From: Rubrivivax rivuli | GTDB lineage: Bacteria > Pseudomonadota > Gammaproteobacteria > Burkholderiales > Burkholderiaceae_C | Assembly (NCBI RefSeq): GCF_004016505.1 | Contig: NZ_SACR01000002.1 | Span: 310,001-374,000 of the forward strand | Direction: 5' to 3' | DNA length: 64,000 bases | In this document: positions 56,096 to 64,000 of the stretch, in pieces | How the letters are laid out: every line of letters begins with the position of its first letter | Position numbering within the stretch: position 1 is the stretch's first letter | Position numbers and translations under genes: made by a program | Notes under the pieces: model-generated | Databases searched by the model: none | Told to the model about the DNA's origin: nothing | What the model saw: only the letters and a program-made list of their open reading frames with translations

Positions 56096-56737
56096 TCAGG
56101 GTTGCCAATGCAGGAAGTTGCGGTACAGGGCCAGGCCCTGCTCGGCGCTCTTCTCGGGGTGGAACTGGGTGGCAAAAATGTTATCCCGCGCGACGGCGCA
56201 GGTAAAGCGAGCGCCGTATTCGGCTTCGCCCACGCTGTGCGCGGCTTCGGCTGGCGCTGCGTAGTAGCTGTGCACGAAGTAGAACCAGCTGCCCTCGGGC
56301 ACGCCGGCCCACAGCGCGTGCGGGCGCTGATGAACGCGGTTCCAGCCCATCTGCGGCACCTTGTAGCGGCTGCCGTCGGGCTGCAGCCGGTCTTCGAGTT
56401 GGAAACGGTGCACGCGGCCCGGGATCAGCCCCAGGCCGGGCGTGTCTTGTTCCTCGCTGTGGTCCAACAGCATCTGCATGCCCACGCACACACCCATCAG
56501 GGGCTTGTTCGCGGCGGCGTGCAGCACGGCGTCCTTGAGGCCGCTGCGCTGCAACTCGGCCATGCAGTCGCGCATGGCACCCTGGCCGGGCAGCACCACG
56601 CGTTCTGCAGACAGCACGTCTTCAGGGCGCTGGGTGACGATGACCTCCAGGCCCGTGCTGGCAGCCACGTGCATCACGGCCTGCGAGACCGAGCGCAGGT
56701 TGCCCATGCCGTAGTCGACGACGGCGACGGTGGCCAT
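56096..56737 (-). CDS. hisH: Imidazole glycerol phosphate synthase glutaminase subunit HisH
   Basis: This 213-residue class I glutaminase supplies ammonia to HisF. The nucleophile Cys lies in [11 protein letters not shown] (about residue 83) and the His-Glu pair in ATQFHPEKS. The start [16 protein letters not shown] at 56737 is two bases from the hisB stop. Confidence 0.96.
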   Translation of the reverse strand: MATVAVVDYGMGNLRSVSQAVMHVAASTGLEVIVTQRPEDVLSAERVVLPGQGAMRDCMAELQRSGLKDAVLHAAANKPLMGVCVGMQMLLDHSEEQDTPGLGLIPGRVHRFQLEDRLQPDGSRYKVPQMGWNRVHQRPHALWAGVPEGSWFYFVHSYYAAPAEAAHSVGEAEYGARFTCAVARDNIFATQFHPEKSAEQGLALYRNFLHWQP

Positions 56738-56739
56738 GT

Positions 56740-57342
56740 CTACAGCGAACCCTTGGTGGACGGGATGACACCTGCCGAGCGCGGATCGGGCGTCAACGCC
56801 ATGCGCAACGCACGCGCGAAGGCCTTGAAAACCGTCTCGCACTGGTGGTGTGCGTTGTCGCCGTGCAGGTTGTCGATGTGCAGCGTGACGAGCGCGTGGT
56901 TCACGAAGCCCTGGAAAAACTCGTAGGTGAGCTGCGTGTCGAAAGCGCCCACCATGCCCGCCTTGAAAGGCACGCGCATGTGCAGGCCGGGGCGGCCGGA
57001 AAAATCGACCACCACGCGCGACAAGGCTTCGTCCAGCGGCACGTAGCTGTGCCCGTAGCGCGTGATGCCCTTCTTGTCGCCCACGGCCTGCGCGAAGGCC
57101 ATGCCCAGCGTGATCCCCACGTCTTCCACGGTGTGGTGGCCGTCGATGTGCAGGTCGCCCTGGGCTTCGATGTCGAGGTCGATCAGGCCGTGGCGCGCGA
57201 TCTGGTCGAGCATGTGGTCGAAGAAACCGATGCCGGTGGCCAGCTTCGCCGCTCCGGTGCCATCCAGGTTGATGCGCACGCGGATCTGCGTCTCTTTCGT
57301 GTCGCGGCGTACTTCGGCCACGCGTTGCAGGGCTTCGCTCAC
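56740..57342 (-). CDS. hisB: Imidazoleglycerol-phosphate dehydratase HisB (monofunctional)
   Basis: This 200-residue dehydratase has HHTVED (about residue 70) and a second HQCET metal motif that bind Mn. It lacks the histidinol-phosphatase half found in E. coli HisB, so a separate phosphatase is needed. It overlaps hisC by four bases. Confidence 0.96.
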   Translation of the reverse strand: MSEALQRVAEVRRDTKETQIRVRINLDGTGAAKLATGIGFFDHMLDQIARHGLIDLDIEAQGDLHIDGHHTVEDVGITLGMAFAQAVGDKKGITRYGHSYVPLDEALSRVVVDFSGRPGLHMRVPFKAGMVGAFDTQLTYEFFQGFVNHALVTLHIDNLHGDNAHHQCETVFKAFARALRMALTPDPRSAGVIPSTKGSL

Positions 57343-58418
57343 AGGCTTTCCTTCAGGGCACGGATCATCACGATGTTCTCTTCGGGCGCGCCGACGGTCA
57401 GGCGCAGGCAGTTCTGCAGCAGCGGGTGCAGGCCGGCCACGTGCTTGACGAGCACGCCGCGCTGCTTCATGCCTTCGAAAGTGCGCTTCGAATCGGGCAC
57501 GCGCACCAGCACCATGTTGGCTTCGCTGGGGAAGACCTGCACGCCCGGCACGTCAGACAACGCTGCCATCAGCCGCGTGCGCTCTTCCTTCAAAAGCGCC
57601 GCCTGGCGTGCGTACTCGCCCGCATGCTCCAGCGCGAAAAGGCCGGCTTCGGCGTTCAGCACGCTCACGTTGTAGGGCGGGCGCACCTTGTCGATTTCGT
57701 CGATGAGCGCTGTCGGGCCACAGAGGTAGCCCAGGCGCACGCCGGCCAAGCCGAACTTGGACAGCGTGCGCAGCACCAGCACGTGATCGTGCGCACCCAG
57801 GCGCGGCAGCCAGGTGCGCGCGCTGAAGGGCTGGTAGGCTTCGTCGAACACCACCAGACCGTTCTGCTTGCCGATGGCCGCGACGATCTTCTCGATGACG
57901 GCATCGTCGAAGAGATTGGCCGTGGGGTTGTTCGGGTAGGCAATGTAGGTGATGGCCGGACGGTGCTGCTCGATGGCGGCCAGCATGGCGGCCTCGTCCA
58001 GCTGGAAGTCGGCCGTCAGTGTCACGCCAACGAAGTTCAGGCCGCGCAACTGGGCGGACATCGCGTACATCACGAAGCCGGGCACTGGCGCGAGGATCGT
58101 GGCGCCGGGGACATCGCAAGCCACCGCCAGCAGGTCGATCAGCTCGTCCGACCCGTTGCCCAGCATCAGCCGCTGGCCGGCCGGCAGTTGCACGTGGGCG
58201 GTGAGCGCCGCGGCCAGATCGGCCACGCGCTGCGCGGGGTAGCGGTTGATGGCCGCACGGCCCAGGCGTTCACCGAGTGCGTGCTGCAGTTCCGGCGGCA
58301 GCACGAAAGGGTTCTCCATCGCATCGAGCTTGATGAAGCCGGCGCTGGGCTGGATGGCGTAGGCGTGCATGCCCTGCACGTCTTGCCGCAAGGTCTGCTT
58401 CAGGCGTTCGGTGCCCAT
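57339..58418 (-). CDS. hisC: Histidinol-phosphate aminotransferase HisC
   Basis: This 359-residue fold-type I PLP enzyme has the Schiff-base Lys in [17 protein letters not shown] (about residue 225). YPNNPT and FDEAYQ form the cofactor site. It makes histidinol phosphate. It lies three bases downstream of the hisD-GNAT gene. Confidence 0.95.
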   Translation of the reverse strand: MGTERLKQTLRQDVQGMHAYAIQPSAGFIKLDAMENPFVLPPELQHALGERLGRAAINRYPAQRVADLAAALTAHVQLPAGQRLMLGNGSDELIDLLAVACDVPGATILAPVPGFVMYAMSAQLRGLNFVGVTLTADFQLDEAAMLAAIEQHRPAITYIAYPNNPTANLFDDAVIEKIVAAIGKQNGLVVFDEAYQPFSARTWLPRLGAHDHVLVLRTLSKFGLAGVRLGYLCGPTALIDEIDKVRPPYNVSVLNAEAGLFALEHAGEYARQAALLKEERTRLMAALSDVPGVQVFPSEANMVLVRVPDSKRTFEGMKQRGVLVKHVAGLHPLLQNCLRLTVGAPEENIVMIRALKESL

Positions 58419-58421
58419 GAC

Positions 58422-60239
58422 TCAGTCGCCTCCCAGCGCGAGGATCATCTTGAGCTCGCCTTCGTCCACCTCGCCGGTGTAGCGGAAGCCCAGCTTCTCG
58501 TAGAAGTCGCCGGCGTGGCCTTCGAGTTCGACGTGAGAGAGCCCCACGGAAGGCAAGCCCAGGCGGCGCGCCTCTTCGATCACCCACTGCATCGCGCGGC
58601 GGCCGTGGCCCAGGCCCTGGAAACGTTCGTCCACCAGCAGGCGCCACACGTACAGTTGATCGGCGGGCGACTTCTTGTCCATGCGCATGTCGTAGAGCAG
58701 CATCATGCCGACGGCTTCTTCGTCGCTGCCTTCGCCGCTGAACATGGCCACGGCGCGCCCGGCGGGCTCGTAAGCCACTTGCGCCAGCGAACGCTCGACG
58801 TTGGAGACCAAACGCCGCTGGCCCGCAGCCACCTGCAGCTTGAGCACGGCGTCGACATTGCCGGCGTCCACCGGGCGCACGCTGAAAGGCCGATCGGCCG
58901 CCGCTGGCGCGGGTGCCGCCTGCGGGTTCAGCCGCATCTCGGCCGCACGTGCGTGGCCTTGCAGGCCTTCGCCATAAGCCAGCGTGGCGGCCACCGGGCC
59001 CAGCACCTGGGCGCCGGCTTCGCTCACCTCGATGAGGCTGCTGCGCTTGACGAAGTCGTACACGCCCAGCGGCGAGCTGAAGCGCGCCGTGCCACTGGTG
59101 GGCAGCACGTGGTTGGGGCCGGCGCAGTAGTCGCCCAGGCTCTCGCTGGTGTAGGCGCCGAGGAAGATGGCGCCGGCGTGCTTGAGCAGCTTTTCCCAGC
59201 GGCCGGGCTCGGTGGTGCTGACTTCCAGGTGCTCGGGCGCGATGCGGTTGCTGATCTCGCAGGCTTCTTCGAGGCTGCGCGTGAGGATGAGCGCACCACG
59301 GCCTTCCAGGCTGGCACGGATGACCTCCTGGCGCGGCATCTCGGGCAGCAGCCGGTCGATGGCGGCCTGCACCTGCGCGATGTAGTCGGCGCTCGGGCAC
59401 AGCAGGATGCTCTGCGCAAGTTCGTCGTGCTCGGCCTGGCTGAAGAGGTCCATGGCCACCCACTCGGCCGGCGTGCTGCCGTCGGCCAGCACGAGGATCT
59501 CGCTGGGCCCGGCGATCATGTCGATGCCGACCTGGCCGAAGACGCGGCGCTTGGCGCTGGCCACATAGGCGTTGCCCGGGCCGGTGATCTTGTCGACCCG
59601 CGGCACCGTGGCGGTGCCGTAAGCCAGCGCGGCCACGGCCTGGGCACCACCGACGGTGAATACGCGGTGCGCGCCGGCCACGAAGGCCGCGGCCAGCACC
59701 AGCGCGTTCTTCTCACCGCGCGGCGTCGGCACCACCATCACGATCTCGGGCACCCCGGCCACCTGCGCCGGAATGGCGTTCATCAGCACGCTGCTCGGGT
59801 AGGCGGCCTTGCCGCCGGGCACGTAGATGCCCACGCGGTCCAGCGGCGTGACCTTCTGGCCCAGCAGCGTGCCGTCGGCATCGCGGTAGTGCCAGCTGCG
59901 GCTGCTGGCTTCCAGCTGGCGCTGATGGTAGCGGCGCACGCGTTCGGCAGCGGCCTGCAGGGCCGCGCGCTGCGTGGCGGGCAGCCCTTCAAAAGCAGCG
60001 CGCAGTTCCTCGCGGCCGATTTCCAGCGCCGCCACGCTCGCGGCCTGCACGCCGTCGAAACGCGCGGTGAGTTCCAGCAGCGCCGCATCGCCGCGTGCGC
60101 GCACGTCGGCAATGATCTCGGCCACACGGCTTTCGATGGCGGCGTCGGTCTCGGCCGACCAGTGCTGCAGCGCGCCGAACTGCGCCTCGAAATCGGCGCT
60201 CGCCGTGCTGAGGTGGCGGATGTTCACAGGGCGGCTCAT
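58422..60239 (-). CDS. hisD: Histidinol dehydrogenase HisD fused to a C-terminal GNAT acetyltransferase
   Basis: This is a 605-residue fusion without a stop between the parts. Residues 1-437 are HisD: GGK loop near 143, KITGPGN near 218, zinc ligands Gln268 and His271 (SQAEHDE), Asp370, His429, and catalytic Glu336-His337 (RIAPEHLE). An Ala/Pro linker (438-452) follows. Residues 453-605 form a GNAT domain resembling SpeG/Blt[18 protein letters not shown] gives the acetyl-CoA loop (QGLGHG, 541-546) and DFYEKLGF is motif B. HisD oxidises histidinol to histidine; the acetyltransferase substrate is unknown. It overlaps hisG by four bases. Confidence 0.93.
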   Translation of the reverse strand: MSRPVNIRHLSTASADFEAQFGALQHWSAETDAAIESRVAEIIADVRARGDAALLELTARFDGVQAASVAALEIGREELRAAFEGLPATQRAALQAAAERVRRYHQRQLEASSRSWHYRDADGTLLGQKVTPLDRVGIYVPGGKAAYPSSVLMNAIPAQVAGVPEIVMVVPTPRGEKNALVLAAAFVAGAHRVFTVGGAQAVAALAYGTATVPRVDKITGPGNAYVASAKRRVFGQVGIDMIAGPSEILVLADGSTPAEWVAMDLFSQAEHDELAQSILLCPSADYIAQVQAAIDRLLPEMPRQEVIRASLEGRGALILTRSLEEACEISNRIAPEHLEVSTTEPGRWEKLLKHAGAIFLGAYTSESLGDYCAGPNHVLPTSGTARFSSPLGVYDFVKRSSLIEVSEAGAQVLGPVAATLAYGEGLQGHARAAEMRLNPQAAPAPAAADRPFSVRPVDAGNVDAVLKLQVAAGQRRLVSNVERSLAQVAYEPAGRAVAMFSGEGSDEEAVGMMLLYDMRMDKKSPADQLYVWRLLVDERFQGLGHGRRAMQWVIEEARRLGLPSVGLSHVELEGHAGDFYEKLGFRYTGEVDEGELKMILALGGD

Positions 60240-60889
60240 GCTTGCGCTCCCAGGGCGGCCTCGAAGGCCTCGACCAGCGCGCGCAGCGGCTCGCGCTTGA
60301 GCTTCAGCGCCGCGGGGTTCACCACCAGGCGCGCCGAGATGTCCATGATCTTCTCCACCTCCACCAGGTGGTTGGCCTTGAGCGTGCTGCCGGTGGAGAC
60401 GAGGTCGACGATGGCGTCGGCCAGACCCGTGAGCGGCGCCAGTTCCATCGATCCGTAGAGCTTGACCAGGTCGACGTGCACACCCTTGCTGGCGAAGAAC
60501 TGCCGCGCCAGGTGCGTGTACTTGGTGGCCACCTTCAGGCGCGAGCCCTGCTTCACGGTGGCGGCGTAGTCGTAGCCCTCGCGCACGGCCACGCTCAGGC
60601 GGCAGCGCGCGATGCCCAGGTCGAGCAGGCGGTAGAGGCCGCCGCCGTGGTCGGCCGCAGCTTCCAGCAGCACGTCGAGCCCGGCCACGCCGAGATCGGC
60701 GCCGCCATGCTGCACGTAGGTGGGCACATCGGAAGCGCGCACCAGCACCACACGCACATCGGGCCGGCTGGTGCCGATGATGAGCTTGCGGCTCTTTTCG
60801 GGGTCTTCCAGCACCTCGATGCCCGCGGCGCGCAAGAGCGGCAGCGTGTCTTCGAAGATGCGGCCTTTGGACAAGGCGAGCGTGATCAT
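60236..60889 (-). CDS. hisG: ATP phosphoribosyltransferase, short form HisG
   Basis: This 217-residue enzyme catalyses the first step of histidine synthesis. Its length and end ([14 protein letters not shown]) show the short form, lacking the C-terminal His-sensing domain. Short HisG needs the partner HisZ for activity and feedback; hisZ is not in the window. Motifs include [35 protein letters not shown] and the PRPP loop [12 protein letters not shown]. The start at 60889 (MITLALSKG) fits the family. The region upstream carries a 58-bp inverted repeat. Confidence 0.95.
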   Translation of the reverse strand: MITLALSKGRIFEDTLPLLRAAGIEVLEDPEKSRKLIIGTSRPDVRVVLVRASDVPTYVQHGGADLGVAGLDVLLEAAADHGGGLYRLLDLGIARCRLSVAVREGYDYAATVKQGSRLKVATKYTHLARQFFASKGVHVDLVKLYGSMELAPLTGLADAIVDLVSTGSTLKANHLVEVEKIMDISARLVVNPAALKLKREPLRALVEAFEAALGAQA

Positions 60890-60932
60890 CGGTGTGGGTG
60901 TCCGTCGATGCGCTGCCGGGCCCGCCTGGTGC

Positions 60933-60990
60933 ACCCCCTCTTGTGTCGCAGGTGGCGCAGGGCAACCCCTGCGGCGCACCGCAAGGGGGT
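60933..60990. repeat. 58-bp imperfect inverted repeat between bolA and hisG
   Basis: The outer arms ACCCCCT/AGGGGGT, middle GGTG/CACC and inner GCAGGG/CCCTGC around a CAAC loop form a long, interrupted hairpin that fills the gap. It has no U-tract. It could be a transcript end for bolA, a his-leader structure or an intergenic repeat of the REP kind. Confidence 0.6.
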
Positions 60991-60992
60991 TG

Positions 60993-61274
60993 TCAGTGGT
61001 GGTGGGGGGCCGCGCCCAGGCCCGGGGCCTGCGCTGCTGCCGCGTGTTCGGAGGGGGTGAGCGTCTTCATCGAGAGGGCATGAATTTGCTCGCGCATTCT
61101 ATCGCCCAGGGCCGCATACACGCGCTGGTGGCGCTTGACGCGGCTCAGGCCGTCGAACTCGGCCGAGACGATGGTGGCGAAGAAGTGGCGGCCATCGCCT
61201 TCCACTTCCAGAACGGTGCAGGGCAGCCCGGCAGCGATGTAGCTGCGGACTTCGTCAGGGGTGGGGTCGGCCAT
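60993..61274 (-). CDS. bolA: BolA-family protein
   Basis: This 93-residue BolA domain has [33 protein letters not shown] (segments) with the conserved RHF and the terminal [10 protein letters not shown]. The BolA family binds monothiol glutaredoxins with an Fe-S cluster and affects cell shape or iron status. A His/Ala tail ends in HHH. It is 12 bases downstream of the YadH-type permease. Confidence 0.9.
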   Translation of the reverse strand: MADPTPDEVRSYIAAGLPCTVLEVEGDGRHFFATIVSAEFDGLSRVKRHQRVYAALGDRMREQIHALSMKTLTPSEHAAAAQAPGLGAAPHHH

Positions 61275-61286
61275 GCCCGAATTCTC

Positions 61287-62044
61287 TCAGCTTCTGATCT
61301 TGTAGCCGGTGGCCAGCAGGCGCAAAGCCAGGCCAGCGACCACGACAAAACTCAGGCCGACCACACCCAGGCTCAACCAGGGCGACACATCACTCACTCC
61401 GAAGAAGCCGCGGCGGAAGCCGTCGATCATGTAGAAGAACGGGTTCAAGTGGCTCACGGCCTGCCACATCGCGGGCAGCGAGTGCACCGAATAGAACACG
61501 CCCGACAGGAAGGTCATGGGCATGATGATGAAGTTCTGGAAGGCCGCCATCTGGTCGAACTTCTCGGCCCACAAGCCGGCGATCAGCCCGAGCGAACCCA
61601 ACAGCCCCGCGCCCAGGGCGCCGAAGATCAAGATCCACCACGGCTCGGCCAGGCGCAACGGCGCGAACCACACCGTCACCAGCATCACGCCCGTGCCCAC
61701 GGCCAGCCCGCGCACCACCGAGGCGCCCACGTAGGCCGCGAACCAGGCCCAATGGCTGAGTGGCGTCACCAGCAGGAAGACGAGGTTGCCGGTGATCTTG
61801 CTCTGCACCAGCGAGCTGCTGCTGTTGGCGAAGGCGTTCTGCAGCACGCTCATCATCACCAGGCCCGGCACCAGGAAGCTGGTGTAGCCCACGCCGGGGA
61901 AGGCCTCGACATGCTTGTCGAGCACGTGGCCGAAGATCAGCAGGTAGAGCACCGCGGTCAGCACGGGCGCAGCCACGGTCTGGAAGGCCACCTTCCAGAA
62001 GCGCAGCACCTCCTTGCGGAACAGCGGCCAGGCGCCTTCGAAGT

Positions 62045-62048
<4 letters not shown>
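61287..62048 (-). CDS. yadH: ABC-2-type permease (YadH-like)
   Basis: This 253-residue inner-membrane permease has six hydrophobic segments and the ABC-2 landmarks PLLSHWAWFAAYVGAS-like TPLSHWAWFAAY and PMTFLSGVFYSVHSLP. The ATG overlaps the stop of the ATPase gene by four bases. YadGH-type exporters have no firmly known substrate. Confidence 0.9.
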
Positions 62049-62980
<932 letters not shown>

Positions 62981-63070
62981 GGGCAACAGGCGTGCAGGCC
63001 AGAAGGGCCTGCGCAGAGCGCGGGATTGTAGGCAGCCGCCCCGCTGCGCGCCGGCCACAGAATCCAGCCC

Positions 63071-63736
63071 ATGTCGCCCAAGCCCACCAAGAAGCCCCGC
63101 CGCACCGCCGAGCGCATCCTGGAAGTGACGCTCGACCTCTTCAACCGCTTCGGTGAGCCCAATGTCAGCACCACGCTGATCAGCGCCGAGCTCGGCATCA
63201 GCCCGGGCAACCTGTACTACCACTACCCGGCCAAAGACGAACTCATCAACGCGCTCTTCGACCGCTACGAAAAGGCGCTGGCCGAGATCCTGCACGCCGC
63301 CGATGGCGTGGAGAACGTGGAAGACGCCTGGCTCTTCTTCCACATGCTCTTCGAGCTGGTGTGGGGCTACCGCTTCCTTTACCGCGACCTCAATGACCTG
63401 CTCAGCAAGAACCGCCGCTTGGAAACGCACTTCCAGTTCGTGCTGAAGAACAAGGCCAAGGCCATGCACGCGCTGCTGGACGGTTTGTCACGCAGCGGTG
63501 CCGTCCGCCTGACCAGTGCCGAGGCCGCGCCGCTGGCCACCAGCATGGTGGTGCTGGTGACCTACTGGTTGAGCTTCGAGTACGTGCGCGAACCGCGCAA
63601 GGCGCTGGAGCCCGAAAGCGCCGCCGCCGCCATGGGCCGCGGCGGCTACCACGCGCTGGCGCTGCTGCTGCCGCACCTGGACACCGCCTCGCGCGAGCAC
63701 CTGCACGCGCTGGCGGCGGCCTACCTGAACCCCTGA
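63071..63736 (+). CDS. TetR/AcrR-family regulator beside the YadGH-type exporter
   Basis: This 221-residue regulator has an N-terminal HTH (AERILEVTLDLFNRFGEPNVS and ISPGNLYYHYPAKDEL, residues 15-60). The C-terminal ligand domain starts near 70. It is divergent from yadG with a 90-base gap, so it probably regulates that exporter; no clear palindrome was identified. The amidase follows 18 bases later in the same direction. Confidence 0.88.
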   Translation: MSPKPTKKPRRTAERILEVTLDLFNRFGEPNVSTTLISAELGISPGNLYYHYPAKDELINALFDRYEKALAEILHAADGVENVEDAWLFFHMLFELVWGYRFLYRDLNDLLSKNRRLETHFQFVLKNKAKAMHALLDGLSRSGAVRLTSAEAAPLATSMVVLVTYWLSFEYVREPRKALEPESAAAAMGRGGYHALALLLPHLDTASREHLHALAAAYLNP

Positions 63737-63754
63737 ACCGCCCGACACCCAACG

Positions 63755-64000
63755 ATGCAACGCCGCTCTCTTCTTCTGGCCGCCACTGCGGGCGCTGCCA
63801 CCCTGAAAGCTTCTGCGATGAGCAACGCCCAGCCCCCGAACAAGGCCACCACGGCCGCCCTGCCCGACCTGCAGGAGGCCAGCGCCAACGCCCTGGCGCA
63901 AGCGCTGCAGACCGGCCGCACCACGGCCGAAGCGCTGGTGAAGGGCTACAGCGCGCGCATCGAGGCCCTCGACCGCCGCGGCCCCAAGCTCAACAGCGTG
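63755..64000 (+). CDS. Start of an exported amidase-signature protein, incomplete
   Basis: Only the first 82 codons are in the window. A twin-arginine (RR at residues 3-4, MQRRSLLLAATAGAA) leads a Tat-type signal. The later LQEASANALAQALQTGRTTAEALVKGYSARIEALDRRG matches the N-terminal helical part of amidase-signature enzymes (split here into its two segments). The catalytic Ser-Ser-Lys part is outside. The call is from this short stretch and is provisional. Confidence 0.65.
   Translation, partial: MQRRSLLLAATAGAATLKASAMSNAQPPNKATTAALPDLQEASANALAQALQTGRTTAEALVKGYSARIEALDRRGPKLNSV

Noticed and set aside
60240..60965. An N-terminal extension of the HisD frame through hisG
   Set aside because: HisG is the real frame there; HisD family members start at [10 protein letters not shown] (60239).

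Overview
The window is GC-rich chromosomal DNA of a betaproteobacterium. Codon use, gene content and gene order (tolB-pal-cpoB; gltIJKL with a LysR gene; hrcA/nadK/recN; lolB-ispE-tRNA-Gln-prs-rplY-pth; short-form hisG inside a his operon) point to Burkholderiales, most likely the Rubrivivax/Leptothrix/Ideonella/Roseateles neighbourhood. The species is inferred, not proven. No insertion sequence, phage, CRISPR array or plasmid function was seen. No stretch longer than about 200 bases lacks a gene, tRNA or plausible control region.

Layout. 1-2241 (minus): end of the Tol-Pal cluster (tolB, pal, start of cpoB). 2336-4714 (plus): an MsbA-type exporter and an AhpD-like protein, closed by a GNRA-loop terminator. 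4776-7820 (minus): htpX, a NYN/LOTUS-like protein and pyrC. 7927-8817 (plus): a DUF4394 lipoprotein. 8837-13028 (minus): gltL-gltK-gltJ-gltI amino-acid importer and a HypT-like LysR regulator. 13077-14897 (minus): an Atm1-type ABC exporter. 14945-15376 (plus): a YciA-type thioesterase. 15373-23619 (minus): a fatty-acid beta-oxidation operon led by a TetR regulator with a palindromic operator, followed by acyl-CoA dehydrogenase, a DUF2147 protein, a FadN-type bifunctional enzyme, thiolase, enoyl-CoA hydratase and an SGNH hydrolase. 23814-25071 (plus): an HNH nuclease and a glycine-zipper lipoprotein.

25094-30597 holds a signalling island. Rec-Hpt and HTH-Rec proteins are divergent from a stand-alone receiver, a periplasmic solute-binding protein and an 850-residue membrane histidine kinase whose start codons overlap the preceding stops. 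30622-33063 is a small sulfur module: ArsR regulator, YeeE/TsuA transporter, soxZ and soxY. 33261-36493 holds a soluble PAS kinase, two glutathione transferases and a SnoaL-like protein. Then come tRNA-Ile2(CAU) and hrcA (minus), and nadK-recN-rapZ-LON-domain protein (plus). 41975-45940 (minus) is mutM - dynamin-like GTPase - mutY, which places the two oxidised-guanine glycosylases around a dynamin.

45959-52355 (plus) is the TPR protein-lolB-ispE-tRNA-Gln-prs-rplY-pth-DUF4124 string. 52240-62980 (minus) holds ferredoxin, coaD, rsmD, hisF, hisA, hisH, hisB, hisC, hisD, hisG, bolA and a YadGH-type ABC exporter. The his operon is unusual in three ways. HisD is fused in frame to a GNAT acetyltransferase. 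An opposite-strand PEP-CTERM/CHRD gene separates hisA from hisF. hisI and hisE do not follow hisF. A TetR regulator (plus) and the start of an exported amidase end the window.

The most original items are the HisD-GNAT fusion, the binding-protein-coupled multi-component phosphorelay, the mutM-dynamin-mutY operon and the small ArsR-YeeE-SoxYZ module. None of these was checked against databases.
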